Source: Pseudomonas orientalis
Lineage (GTDB): Bacteria; Pseudomonadota; Gammaproteobacteria; Pseudomonadales; Pseudomonadaceae
DNA: 64,000 nucleotides
Assembly: GCF_022807995.1 (NCBI RefSeq)
Contig: NZ_CP094351.1
Location: 56,001 to 120,000, forward strand
Reading direction: 5' to 3'
The notes below the pieces were generated by a model, which was not told the DNA's origin, did not search any database, and was given only the letters and a program-made list of their open reading frames with translations. Of the stretch, positions 53,028 to 61,540 are shown piece after piece. How positions within the stretch are numbered: the first letter of the stretch is position 1; each line of letters starts with the position of its first letter. The translations under genes were made by a program, and so were the position numbers.

Positions 53028-53348
53028 TTAGATCGCCAGGATCGCCTGGGCCAATTGAGCGTCAGTGGCGGTGTTCAATTGCGGCGCCTGTTGGCGGATC
53101 TGTGCCAGGGCGCTCTCCAGTTTCACGCCACGAATGGCGCCTTCGCTGGCGACAAAGCTGGCCGCGTCGTCACGGGCGGCTCGCACCACCTTGTTGTCGC
53201 GCAGGGAGGATGTGGCATCGGACGTGGCGTCGGAGGTGGCTTTCAGTGCGCCAACGATCGAATCGGTGGTGACGATAAAGCTGCTCGCGTTGGCGCTGGC
53301 AGCAACGGCCAACAGGGCGGCGGTGCACAGCAGGCGAAGACGGGACAT
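53028..53348 (-). CDS. DUF2388 periplasmic protein (copy 3)
   Basis: A 106-residue exported protein. Signal peptide ends at about ANA-S (residue 21). The domain includes ATSDATSDATSSLRDNKVV, a short Thr/Ser/Asp repeat, then RAARDDAASFVASEGAIRG and LESALAQIRQQ. It is probably the first gene of the DUF2388x3-DUF4105 operon, 92 bases before copy 2. Its upstream gap carries the first of two TGTACCTGTTC-type sites. Confidence 0.9.
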   Translation of the reverse strand: MSRLRLLCTAALLAVAASANASSFIVTTDSIVGALKATSDATSDATSSLRDNKVVRAARDDAASFVASEGAIRGVKLESALAQIRQQAPQLNTATDAQLAQAILAI

Positions 53349-53534
53349 GGGATAACTCCTGTAGATCAGCAAATTAAGGTGGCACAGAACGGCCACAGTG
53401 AAACGGACGTTGGGCAATTGGGCATCTGACGCCCGTTCTACAAGGTTCGCCACGTGGTGACTGGATATTAGGTCACCGCTTGATCATTCGGAAGCCTGAG
53501 GTTAACTGTTATGGTTGTATTATAAAATATAAAA

Positions 53535-53547
53535 ACTGTACCTGTTC
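53535..53547 (+). promoter_or_regulatory. Repeated regulatory-type site, copy A (ACTGTACCTGTTC)
   Basis: Identical 13-base word to 54049-54061. Both copies are preceded by GTTAACTGTT, 34 bases (copy A) or 41 bases (copy B) upstream, and the words run in the same direction. Two identical composite sites flanking a small gene suggest binding of one regulator. The regulator is unknown; the TGTACC half-site resembles those of MocR/GntR-type factors. Confidence 0.45.
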
Positions 53548-53589
53548 CGCAGAACCTGCCGTTTTCAGGTTCATTTACCCAGATACAAC

Positions 53590-53622
53590 AAAGCCCGCCT
53601 CCGGTTACCCGGGGCGGGCTTT
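53590..53622 (-). terminator. Strong hairpin after the DUF1127 gene
   Basis: AAAGCCCGCC at 53590-53599 pairs with GGCGGGCTTT at 53613-53622, with inner CCGG pairing. It is positioned downstream of the minus-strand DUF1127 gene and may work in both directions. Confidence 0.85.
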
Positions 53623-53680
53623 GCTTGACAAATCAGAGTGCTGGCGATGGACCGCGCGGGTCAGGGCCAGCGAGCGCCAA

Positions 53681-53896
53681 TCAGCGCCAGAACGGCTTGC
53701 TCAGCTCTTCGTAGCGTTGAGCTTCGCTGATACCGGCGTCAGCCAGCAAACGCGAATCCAGGCGTGCCAATTGGTGGCGGCTGGAGATGCGGCGCTGCCA
53801 CAACATCAGGTTGGCGAGAACGCGCAGAGGCAGGGAAGCCTGGGTGTTGACAGCTTTTTCTTCGAAGAACAGTTCGGAACTGAGTGTACGTTCCAT
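53681..53896 (-). CDS. DUF1127 family small protein
   Basis: A 71-residue basic protein with the DUF1127 core LMLWQRRISSRHQLARLDSRLLADAGISEAQRYEELSKPFW (quoted by its key residues L-x-W-x-R-R and L-D-x-R-L-L-x-D-x-G-I). DUF1127 proteins are short, Arg-rich and sometimes bind RNA, affecting phosphate metabolism and sRNA turnover. It is isolated: a strong terminator follows and a 318-base regulatory-looking gap precedes it. Confidence 0.92.
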   Translation of the reverse strand: MERTLSSELFFEEKAVNTQASLPLRVLANLMLWQRRISSRHQLARLDSRLLADAGISEAQRYEELSKPFWR

Positions 53897-54214
53897 GATG
53901 ACATCCTTCCGCTTGTGGCGGGATTAGGTAGTGGTTTAACTGATGCCAATGATCCTCCTCGCACGCAAGACTCTCTAGATACAGTTCACTTGTATTGTGA
54001 GGGTCCAGTTAACTGTTTATAGAGGCTGTACGGTACGAAATTGGGGCAACTGTACCTGTTCGCACTGAATGAGTGCGAAATAGACTTTTTTGCTTAAGAT
54101 TGTGGGATATTTCGGTAGGAAATGACCGGTACAGCAGTACAGTTTTTGCTGGAAGTATCGATCAAACAACCGGGCCGATAAAACTGTATTGGTATCAACC
54201 CGGTTGTATAGCCA
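53897..54214. other. Regulatory-looking gap upstream of the DUF1127 gene
   Basis: 318 bases between the DUF1127 gene and the CoA-transferase stop. It is filled with TGTAC/GTACA words: CTGTACGGTAC near 54026, ACTGTACCTGTTC at 54049-54061, GGTACAG near 54130, GTACAGTTTTT near 54138 and AAACTGTATTGG near 54182. The upper part lies just downstream of the CoA-transferase gene. No convincing gene is seen. Confidence 0.6.
54049..54061 (+). promoter_or_regulatory. Repeated regulatory-type site, copy B (ACTGTACCTGTTC)
   Basis: Same 13-base word as 53535-53547, preceded by GTTAACTGTT at 54008-54017. It sits about 150 bases upstream of the DUF1127 start, within a cluster of TGTAC half-sites. Confidence 0.45.
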
Positions 54215-55708
54215 TCAAGCCTTGAGCATGTGTCCGGTTTCTTCCAGGTTGATGTGCCAGCTCAGTGCGTCGCGCAGGATATGCGGGGTATGTCCGCCGA
54301 TAGCACAGGCGGCAACGAAGTAATTGTTCAGTGCGTCGCGATACGCCGGGTGCACACAGTTGTCGATGATTACTCGGGCCCGCTCCCGTGGCGCCAGGCC
54401 GCGCAGGTCGGCCAGGCCGACTTCGGTCACCAGGATGTCGACGTCATGCTCGGTGTGGTCCACATGGCTGACCATCGGCACTACGCTGGAAATAGCGCCG
54501 CCTTTGGCAATCGATTTGGTGACGAAAATCGCCAGGTGCGCATTGCGCGCAAAGTCCCCGGAACCGCCTATGCCGTTCATCATCCGCGTGCCGCAAATAT
54601 GAGTGGAGTTGACGTTGCCGTAGATATCGAACTCCAGCGCGGTGTTGATACCAATGATGCCCAGGCGACGCACCACTTCGGGGTGATTGGAGATTTCCTG
54701 CGGGCGCAGCACCAGCTTGTCCTTGTAGTGCGCAAGATTGCCGAACACATCGGCATTGCGCCGCTCCGACAGGGTAATCGAGCTGCCGGAGGCGAAGCTC
54801 AGCTTGCCGGCGTCGATCAGGTCGAACGTCGAGTCCTGCAACACTTCCGAATACATGGTCAGGTCTTCGAACGGCGAGTCGATCAAGCCGCACATCACCG
54901 CGTTGGCAATGTTACCGATCCCGGCCTGCAGCGGGCCGAGCTTGTTGGTCATGCGCCCCGCATCAACTTCCTGTTTCAGAAAGTTGATCAGGTGATTGGC
55001 GATGCCTTGGGTGTCGCTGTCGGGTGGCGTCACCGTGGAGGCGGAATCGGCTTGGTTGGTGATCACGATGGCGACGATCTTCTCGGGCGGGATGGGAATC
55101 GCCGGGCTGCCTATGCGGTCGTCAACTTTGACCAGCGGAATCGGCGTGCGGGTTGGCCGGTAGGACGGGATATAAATGTCGTGCAGCCCCTCCAGGTTCG
55201 GGTTGTGCGCCAAGTTGATCTCGACGATCACTTGCTTGGCGAAGATCGCGAAACTGGCGGAGTTGCCCACGGACGTGGTGGGCACGATATGGCCTTGTTC
55301 GGTGATCGCAACGGCCTCGATCACGGCAATGTCCGGCAGCTTGAGCTGGTTATTGCGCAGTTGCTCGACGGTTTCCGACAGGTGCTGATCGATAAACATC
55401 ACTTCGCCGGCGTTGATGGCCTTGCGCAAGGTGCTATCGACCTGGAACGGCATACGGCGTGACAGCACCCCGGCTTCGGTCAATTGCTTGTCCAGGTCGT
55501 TACCCAGGCTGGCGCCGGTCATCAGGGTGATTTTCAGCGGTGACGTCTTGGCGCGTTCGGCCAGGGCGTGGGGGACGGCCTTGGCTTCACCGGCGCGGGT
55601 GAAGCCGCTCATGCCGACGGTCATGCCGTCCTCGATCAGTGCAGCGGCGTCTGCCGCGCTCATGACCTTGTTCAGCAACGAAGGCAAGCGGATACGATCA
55701 CGGTACAT
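54215..55708 (-). CDS. Acetyl-CoA hydrolase/succinyl-CoA:acetate CoA-transferase family
   Basis: A 497-residue cytoplasmic enzyme of the Cat1/acetyl-CoA hydrolase family (family I CoA-transferases). Motifs are GMTVGMSGFTRAGEAKAVPHAL near the N-terminus, GSGDFARNAHLAIFVTKSIAKGG and the catalytic glutamate segment VTEVGLADLRGLAPRERARVIID. It swaps CoA between acyl groups such as succinate and acetate. It corresponds to PA5445 in P. aeruginosa from memory. Adjacent pnt genes suggest a role in central carbon/redox balance, but there is no operon. Confidence 0.92.
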   Translation of the reverse strand: MYRDRIRLPSLLNKVMSAADAAALIEDGMTVGMSGFTRAGEAKAVPHALAERAKTSPLKITLMTGASLGNDLDKQLTEAGVLSRRMPFQVDSTLRKAINAGEVMFIDQHLSETVEQLRNNQLKLPDIAVIEAVAITEQGHIVPTTSVGNSASFAIFAKQVIVEINLAHNPNLEGLHDIYIPSYRPTRTPIPLVKVDDRIGSPAIPIPPEKIVAIVITNQADSASTVTPPDSDTQGIANHLINFLKQEVDAGRMTNKLGPLQAGIGNIANAVMCGLIDSPFEDLTMYSEVLQDSTFDLIDAGKLSFASGSSITLSERRNADVFGNLAHYKDKLVLRPQEISNHPEVVRRLGIIGINTALEFDIYGNVNSTHICGTRMMNGIGGSGDFARNAHLAIFVTKSIAKGGAISSVVPMVSHVDHTEHDVDILVTEVGLADLRGLAPRERARVIIDNCVHPAYRDALNNYFVAACAIGGHTPHILRDALSWHINLEETGHMLKA

Positions 55709-55827
55709 GAATGGTTATCTCAGGCTACGGAAGCAAGTGGGGCAGTGTAGTGATTTCAAAAAGTTTCGGCGCGCTACCATGGTCGAATGCACGGCCGCGA
55801 TGTAGAGCCTTTGGTCGGGTTTCATAG

Positions 55828-55890
55828 GAGCGTGCAAAGCGGGACGCAGAGCTTCCCTGGCTGCATTTCCACGCAGAGCATGGGAACGAA
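55828..55890. repeat. Decayed copy of the TTCCCACGCTCTGCG repeat
   Basis: GGAGCGTGCAAAGCGGGACG, then TTTCCACGCAGAGCATGGGAA, resemble a degenerate doublet of the element at 47671. Several mismatches suggest it is no longer active. It lies between the CoA-transferase gene's start region and the pntB terminator. Confidence 0.55.
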
Positions 55891-55918
55891 AAAACCCCAG
55901 CCTATCGAAGGCCGGGGT
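55888..55918 (-). terminator. Terminator of the pnt operon
   Basis: ACCCCAGCCT at 55894-55903 and AGGCCGGGGT at 55909-55918 pair with one mismatch. The A-run at 55888-55893 becomes a U-run on the minus strand, downstream of pntB. Confidence 0.85.
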
Positions 55919-55942
55919 CTTGGGTATTGCGCTGGCGCAGTG

Positions 55943-57379
55943 TTATTCGACGGCCTTGACCATATCTTCGATGACCTTCTTGGCATCACCGAAGACCATC
56001 ATGGTCTTGTCCAGGTAGAACAACTCGTTGTCCAGGCCCGCATAGCCGCTGGCCATCGAGCGCTTGTTGACGATGATGGTCTTGGCCTTGAACGCCTCAA
56101 GGATCGGCATGCCGGCGATCGGTGAGTTCGGATCGTTCTTGGCCGCCGGGTTGACCACATCGTTGGCGCCCAGCACCAGCACCACGTCGGCCTGGCCGAA
56201 CTCGGAGTTGATGTCTTCCATCTCGAACACCTGGTCGTACGGCACCTCGGCCTCGGCCAGCAGTACGTTCATATGTCCCGGCATGCGGCCGGCCACGGGG
56301 TGGATCGCGTACTTCACCGTTACGCCGCGATGCGTCAGCTTCTCGGTCAGTTCCTTGAGCGCGTGTTGCGCCCGTGCGACGGCCAGGCCGTAGCCCGGCA
56401 CGATGATCACCGTGTCGGCGTTGGTCAGCAGGAAGGTGGCATCGTCGGCCGAGCCGGATTTCACTGGGCGTGCTTCCTTGGAACCTGCCGCAGCACCGGC
56501 GTCCGGCGCATTGCCGAAGCCGCCGAGCAGCACGTTGAAGAAGGAGCGGTTCATGGCCTTGCACATGATGTACGACAGGATCGCGCCGCTGGAGCCCACC
56601 AGGGAGCCGGCGATGATCAGCATCGAGTTGTTCAGCGAGAAGCCAATCCCCGCCGCTGCCCAGCCGGAGTAGCTGTTGAGCATCGACACAACCACCGGCA
56701 TGTCGGCGCCGCCGATCGGGATGATGATCAGCACGCCCAGTACAAAGGCCAGGGCCAGCATCATGGCGAAGGCCGTGAGGTTGCCGGTGAACATGAAGGC
56801 CAGGCCCAGGCCCAGTGTCAGAAGGCCCAGCACCAGGTTGAGCTTGTGCTGGCCACCGAACTGTACCGGTGCGCCCTGGAACAGGCGGAACTTGTATTTG
56901 CCGGACAGCTTGCCGAAGGCGATCACCGAACCGGAGAAGGTGATTGCACCGATGGCGGCGCCGAGGAACAGTTCCAGGCGGTTGCCCGCAGGAATGGCGT
57001 CGCCCAAGTGTTTGACGATGCCCAGGGATTGCGGCTCGACGACCGCCGCGATGGCGATGAATACCGCGGCCAGGCCGATCATGCTGTGCATGAACGCCAC
57101 CAGTTCCGGCATCTTGGTCATTTCGACGCGCTTGGCCATGATCGAACCGGCGGTGCCGCCGACCAGCAGGCCGACGATCACATAGCCGATACCGGCCGTC
57201 GCCAGCTCGGCGCCGAGCTTATAGATCAGGCCCACGGTGGTGAGTACCGCCAGCGCCATGCCGAGCATGCCGAACAGGTTGCCGCGCCGCGAGGTGGTCG
57301 GATGCGAGAGGCCTTTGAGGGCCTGGATGAAACAGATCGACGCAATCAGGTAGAGCGTCGTGACGAGGTTCATGCTCAT
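55943..57379 (-). CDS. pntB: Proton-translocating NAD(P) transhydrogenase subunit beta
   Basis: A 478-residue subunit with about nine helices (1-260) followed by the NADP(H)-binding domain (about 310-478), with IIVPGYGLAVARAQHALKEL and ANDVVNPAAKNDPNSPIAGMPI. Transfers hydride between NADH and NADP+ coupled to proton movement, making NADPH. Its start overlaps the stop of the preceding small subunit gene by one base. The last of three pnt genes; a terminator follows. Confidence 0.96.
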   Translation of the reverse strand: MSMNLVTTLYLIASICFIQALKGLSHPTTSRRGNLFGMLGMALAVLTTVGLIYKLGAELATAGIGYVIVGLLVGGTAGSIMAKRVEMTKMPELVAFMHSMIGLAAVFIAIAAVVEPQSLGIVKHLGDAIPAGNRLELFLGAAIGAITFSGSVIAFGKLSGKYKFRLFQGAPVQFGGQHKLNLVLGLLTLGLGLAFMFTGNLTAFAMMLALAFVLGVLIIIPIGGADMPVVVSMLNSYSGWAAAGIGFSLNNSMLIIAGSLVGSSGAILSYIMCKAMNRSFFNVLLGGFGNAPDAGAAAGSKEARPVKSGSADDATFLLTNADTVIIVPGYGLAVARAQHALKELTEKLTHRGVTVKYAIHPVAGRMPGHMNVLLAEAEVPYDQVFEMEDINSEFGQADVVLVLGANDVVNPAAKNDPNSPIAGMPILEAFKAKTIIVNKRSMASGYAGLDNELFYLDKTMMVFGDAKKVIEDMVKAVE

Positions 57380-57699
57380 TACTTGGGCGCCTCTTCTTTT
57401 ACTTTCGGGGCTTTTTTCTTGAACATCTCAAGCATTCGCCGGGTGACCAGGAAACCACCAAATACGTTGACCGCCGCCAGGGCCACGGCCAGGGTGCCCA
57501 TGGTCTTGCCCAGCGGTGTCACCGTGAGGGCGGCGGCGAGCATGGCGCCGACGATCACGATGGCCGAAATCGCATTGGTCACGGCCATCAACGGCGTATG
57601 CAGCGCGGGCGTCACGTTCCAGACCACGTGGTAACCGACGTAAATCGCCAGCACAAAGATGATCAGGTTGTAGATACCGGGGGAGATAAGCTCTTCCAT
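57379..57699 (-). CDS. pntAB: Transhydrogenase alpha-2 subunit (membrane part)
   Basis: A 106-residue subunit with about three helices ([53 protein letters not shown]) and a Lys-rich tail. In many bacteria this is the C-terminal membrane part of PntA, here a separate gene. It lies between pntAA and pntB and has 1-base and 15-base junctions, so it is clearly part of one operon. Confidence 0.94.
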   Translation of the reverse strand: MEELISPGIYNLIIFVLAIYVGYHVVWNVTPALHTPLMAVTNAISAIVIVGAMLAAALTVTPLGKTMGTLAVALAAVNVFGGFLVTRRMLEMFKKKAPKVKEEAPK

Positions 57700-57714
57700 C
57701 GTCTGAATCCCTGT

Positions 57715-58836
57715 TTAGGCGTTTTTGCGGATGACTTGGCCGTCGCGGCACATCAGGCACGCGGCGACGATGTCGTCTTCGAGGTTGATTTCAAACTGCC
57801 CTTCCTGGGTGAACACCAGTTTCAGAAAGTCCAGCAGGTTGCGCGCATACAAGGCCGATGCATCGGCTGCCACGGCGCCGGCCAGGTTGGTCGGGCCGCA
57901 GATGATCACGCCGTTTTCCACCACCACTTGATCTGCAATCGTCAGCGGGCAGTTGCCACCCTGGGCTGCCGCGAGGTCGATGACCACCGAGCCGGGCTTC
58001 ATCTGCGCCACGGTTTCGGCGCTGAGCAAGGTGGGCGCTTTACGGCCGGGGATCAACGCCGTGGTGATGACAATATCGGCTTGCCTGGCGCGTTCGTGGA
58101 CTGCCAGGGCCTGGCGCTGCATCCAGCTGGTGGGCATCGGGCGCGCATATCCGCCGACGCCGACCGCGCATTCGCGTTCCTCATCGGTTTCGTAAGGCAC
58201 ATCAACGAACTTGGCGCCGAGGGATTCGATCTGTTCCTTTACGGCCGGGCGTACATCGGAGGCTTCGATCACTGCACCCAGGCGTTTCGCCGTGGCGATG
58301 GCCTGCAAACCTGCGACGCCGGCGCCAAGAATCAGCACGCGGGCCGCTTTCACGGTGCCTGCGGCGGTCATCAACATCGGCATGAAGCGCGGGTAGTGGT
58401 GGGCAGCCAGCAACACGGCTTTATAGCCGGCGATGTTGGCTTGGGAGGACAGCACATCCAGGCTCTGGGCCCGGGAGGTGCGTGGCGCAGCTTCAAGGGC
58501 GAATGCCGTGATGCCGCGCTCTGCGAGCTTGGCGATGGTTTCGTTGCTGAACGGGTTGAGCATGCCCACCAATACGGTGCCGCTTTTGATCAGCGCCAGT
58601 TCGCTGTCGCTGGGGGCAACCACCTTGAGGATCAGTTCGGCGCCAAACGCATCGTTGGCGCTGCCAATGGTTGCGCCTGCCGTTTCATAGGCACTGTCAA
58701 CGATGCTGGCGTTGATGCCTGCGCCGTTTTGCACAGTGACCTTATGGCCCTGGCCGATCAGCTTCTTGATGGTTTCCGGGGTGGCAGCCACCCGCGTTTC
58801 ACCGGTCTGGGTTTCGAGAGGAACACCAATGTGCAC
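57715..58836 (-). CDS. pntAA: Transhydrogenase alpha-1 subunit (NAD-binding)
   Basis: A 373-residue soluble subunit binding NAD(H), homologous to alanine dehydrogenase. Start is GTG at 58836 with GGAG 7 bases before. Features are MHIGVPLETQTGETRVAATP at the N-terminus, RAQSLDVLSSQANIAGYKAVL, and a dinucleotide fold ARVLILGAGVAGLQAIATAKRLGA. The IVITTALIPGRKAPTLL and VIDLAAAQGGNCPLT segments are typical. First gene of the operon; its promoter lies in the 445-base gap to gcdR. Confidence 0.96.
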   Translation of the reverse strand: MHIGVPLETQTGETRVAATPETIKKLIGQGHKVTVQNGAGINASIVDSAYETAGATIGSANDAFGAELILKVVAPSDSELALIKSGTVLVGMLNPFSNETIAKLAERGITAFALEAAPRTSRAQSLDVLSSQANIAGYKAVLLAAHHYPRFMPMLMTAAGTVKAARVLILGAGVAGLQAIATAKRLGAVIEASDVRPAVKEQIESLGAKFVDVPYETDEERECAVGVGGYARPMPTSWMQRQALAVHERARQADIVITTALIPGRKAPTLLSAETVAQMKPGSVVIDLAAAQGGNCPLTIADQVVVENGVIICGPTNLAGAVAADASALYARNLLDFLKLVFTQEGQFEINLEDDIVAACLMCRDGQVIRKNA

Positions 58837-59281
58837 GTCAAATCTCCTGCATGATCTTTTTGCTTTTGATCTTTTTGTAAAAAGGCCAGTGCACCGCGAG
58901 TGGCGCAGCTGGGGCGGCCGATCAGCACGATCCCGCTGAAATGACAGCGGGGCGCGGCATTTTGCAGGCGAACTTTACGGCCTTCAAGGGATTATGACGG
59001 GTGACGAAAAATTAACTACAAGTCACCCTGTGACTGATTGTCGCAAGATGGCGAAATAAACTGTTTAAATACAGTTGCTTAAAAGGTTTTGCGGGACGTT
59101 GCGCAATTTTTTCATCGTCAACGTGAATAGTCGGTTATTGAACCGTGATAGTCGCTACAAGCCATATCTTTCATGGCTTTGAGCCAATTTTTCTTCATGG
59201 CGGTACAGTCTGTTTGAATGCGACATCTACGTATATCTGTAGGTATTTTATTTAGCTGACTACAAGGTCAATAAATAGGTA
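58837..59281. other. Gap between pntAA and gcdR
   Basis: 445 bases, AT-rich, with the pnt promoter presumably at 58850-59000 on the minus strand. A near-perfect palindrome AACTGTTTAAATACAGTT lies at 59059-59076; its spacing (CTGT-N6-ACAG) does not fit LexA, so it may be an operator for another factor. Nothing else recognised. Confidence 0.55.
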
Positions 59282-60187
59282 TTAGCCCTGAATATCGGGG
59301 CTATAGCGCCGAGATTGCTCGATGAGCCAATCACGAAACGCATGCAGGGACGCGGACTCGACCTTTCGTTCCGGAATCATCAGGTAGTAAGCCTTGTCGC
59401 TGCGCAGGATTTGGTGGCTCGCGATAACCAGTTGCTGCTCTTTCAATTCGCGCTGGATCAGGAACGGCGGGATCAGCGCAATGCCCATGTCATGCATCGC
59501 CGCCTGGGACAACATTGAGAATAGCTCGTAACGCGGGCCTGTCATGTCGCGGGGGACGTTCAACTGTTGGGCGTTAAACCACTGACGCCAGGCATAAGGG
59601 CGCGTTGTCTGCTGCAAAAGGGGCAGGTCGGCCATTTCCTGGGGTGTGAAGTGGGCGCGGTCGCCAAGCAAGCGTGGGCTGCATACGGGGACGGGGTTTT
59701 CACCCATGAGTCTGTGGGATTCGGTGCCGGACCAGTCGGCATCGCCGAAATAGATCGCCGCGTCGAACTCGGTGTCGGCAAACAGGAAGGGGCGCGTGCG
59801 GTTGGTCAAGTTGACCGTCACTTCCGGGTGCCATTGTTGAAAGTCCTTCAATCGCGGGATCAGCCATTGGGTGCCGAACGTGGGCACGACGGCGAGTTCG
59901 ATGACATTCGCGCCCTGCTGGCCCATCACTGAAAGAGTGTCGCGTTCCACCGCATCCAGTTGTGTTGCCACCCTGCGGCTATAAGACAGCCCTGCCTCGG
60001 TCAGCTTTACCCCGCGTCGCGAGCGCCGAAACAGCTCGACACTTAAAAACTGTTCAAGGCTGGCGATCTGTCGGCAGATCGCACCTTGGGTGATGGAAAG
60101 CTCTTGCGCTGCCTTGGTGAAGCTCTCATGGCGGGCCGCTGCTTCAAAGCTGATAAGGGCGATAGTGCTGGGAATCTTTCTGCGCAT
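59282..60187 (-). CDS. gcdR: LysR-type regulator GcdR, divergent from gcdHG
   Basis: A 301-residue LysR regulator. N-terminal winged helix (about 5-65) reads ALISFEAAARHESFTKAAQELSITQGAICRQIASLE; the rest is the effector-binding domain (NVIELAVVPTFGTQWLIPRL). ATG 60187 is chosen; an upstream GTG at 60202 is possible. It is divergent from gcdH, the usual layout for a regulator of glutarate degradation (GcdR in Pseudomonas). The effector is probably glutarate, inferred from context. Confidence 0.88.
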   Translation of the reverse strand: MRRKIPSTIALISFEAAARHESFTKAAQELSITQGAICRQIASLEQFLSVELFRRSRRGVKLTEAGLSYSRRVATQLDAVERDTLSVMGQQGANVIELAVVPTFGTQWLIPRLKDFQQWHPEVTVNLTNRTRPFLFADTEFDAAIYFGDADWSGTESHRLMGENPVPVCSPRLLGDRAHFTPQEMADLPLLQQTTRPYAWRQWFNAQQLNVPRDMTGPRYELFSMLSQAAMHDMGIALIPPFLIQRELKEQQLVIASHQILRSDKAYYLMIPERKVESASLHAFRDWLIEQSRRYSPDIQG

Positions 60188-60345
60188 GTACGTTGTTCTC
60201 ACATATAAGGCGCGTTTTTGGCCTTTCGAGGCATTTCGGAGTGAGAAATTAGCACAACGCTATGCAGAAACCTCGTTTGCCCTCGGCGGCGCCCCGGCCT
60301 AGTCTGCCTGCACGACGTTTTGATTCTTTTCGTGAGGACTTATTC

Positions 60346-61527
60346 ATGGCTGGCAAGGCAAGCTTCAACTGGATCGATCCGCTGCTGCTGGATCAACAGC
60401 TCACCGAAGAAGAGCGCATGGTGCGTGACAGCGCCGAGCAGTTTGCTCGGGACAAGTTGGCCCCTCGTGTGCTTGAAGCCTTCCGTCATGAAAAGACCGA
60501 CCCTGCGATTTTCCGCGAGATGGGTGAGACCGGCCTGCTGGGTGCGATGATTCCCGAGCAATACGGCGGCAGTGGCCTGAACTACGTCAGTTATGGATTG
60601 ATTGCCCGGGAAGTCGAGCGCGTGGACTCCGGTTATCGCTCGATGATGAGTGTGCAGTCCTCACTGGTCATGGTGCCGATCAATGAGTTCGGTACCGAAG
60701 CGCAAAAGCAAAAGTACCTGCCTAAGCTGGCGTCCGGCGAATGGATTGGTTGCTTCGGTCTCACCGAGCCCAACCATGGCTCCGATCCCGGCGCGATGAT
60801 TACCCGGGCGCGCAAAGTGGATGGTGGTTACAGTCTGACCGGCGCGAAGATGTGGATCACCAACAGCCCGATCGCCGACGTGTTTGTGGTGTGGGGCAAG
60901 GACGACGCCGGCGACATACGCGGTTTTGTACTGGAGAAGGGCTGGAAAGGCCTGAGTGCTCCGGCGATTCATGGCAAGGTCGGGCTGCGAGCGTCCATTA
61001 CAGGCGAAATCGTCATGGATAACGTATTTGTACCCGAAGAGAACATCTTTCCCGACGTGCGTGGCTTGAAAGGTCCTTTTACGTGCCTGAATTCGGCACG
61101 CTACGGCATCTCCTGGGGGGCGCTCGGGGCTGCGGAGTTCTGCTGGCATACCGCACGCCAGTACACCCTTGATCGTCAGCAGTTTGGTCGCCCGTTGGCG
61201 GCAACGCAGTTGATCCAGAAGAAGCTGGCCGACATGCAGACCGAGATCACGTTGGCGCTGCAAGGCTGCCTGCGGCTGGGTCGGATGAAGGATGAAGGGA
61301 CGGCGGCGGTCGAGATTACATCGATCATGAAGCGCAACTCATGCGGCAAGTCCCTGGATATCGCGCGCATGGCCCGGGACATGTTGGGTGGCAACGGCAT
61401 CTCCGACGAGTTTGGGGTGGCGCGTCATCTGGTCAACCTGGAAGTGGTCAACACCTATGAAGGTACGCATGACGTGCATGCCTTGATCCTGGGGCGTGCG
61501 CAAACCGGTCTTCAGGCCTTCTATTAA
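60346..61527 (+). CDS. gcdH: Glutaryl-CoA dehydrogenase
   Basis: A 393-residue acyl-CoA dehydrogenase. Motifs include [22 protein letters not shown] (FAD/substrate loop) and the catalytic Glu in [20 protein letters not shown]-linked oxidation and decarboxylation of glutaryl-CoA to crotonyl-CoA, the last steps of lysine and glutarate degradation. ATG 60346 gives the standard [19 protein letters not shown] start. The CoA-transferase gene begins 13 bases after its stop, so they form one operon. Confidence 0.95.
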   Translation: MAGKASFNWIDPLLLDQQLTEEERMVRDSAEQFARDKLAPRVLEAFRHEKTDPAIFREMGETGLLGAMIPEQYGGSGLNYVSYGLIAREVERVDSGYRSMMSVQSSLVMVPINEFGTEAQKQKYLPKLASGEWIGCFGLTEPNHGSDPGAMITRARKVDGGYSLTGAKMWITNSPIADVFVVWGKDDAGDIRGFVLEKGWKGLSAPAIHGKVGLRASITGEIVMDNVFVPEENIFPDVRGLKGPFTCLNSARYGISWGALGAAEFCWHTARQYTLDRQQFGRPLAATQLIQKKLADMQTEITLALQGCLRLGRMKDEGTAAVEITSIMKRNSCGKSLDIARMARDMLGGNGISDEFGVARHLVNLEVVNTYEGTHDVHALILGRAQTGLQAFY

Positions 61528-61540
61528 TAGGAGCACGGTC

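Larger units (their letters stand above)
53349..53680. other. Gap between DUF2388 copy 3 and DUF1127 genes
   Basis: 332 bases, strongly AT-rich around 53505-53535 (TATTATAAAATATAAAA). It holds the DUF1127 terminator at 53590-53622, a GTTAACTGTT motif at 53501-53510 and ACTGTACCTGTTC at 53535-53547. It must include the promoter of the minus-strand DUF2388 operon. Confidence 0.6.

Noticed and set aside
53897..54214. Small RNA or ORF in the gap before the DUF1127 gene
   Set aside because: No terminator-hairpin in a suitable place and no coding frame; the repeats look like protein-binding sites instead.
59059..59076. LexA box at the palindrome AACTGTTTAAATACAGTT
   Set aside because: LexA sites need CTGT-N8-ACAG; here the spacer is N6, and the neighbouring genes are not SOS genes.
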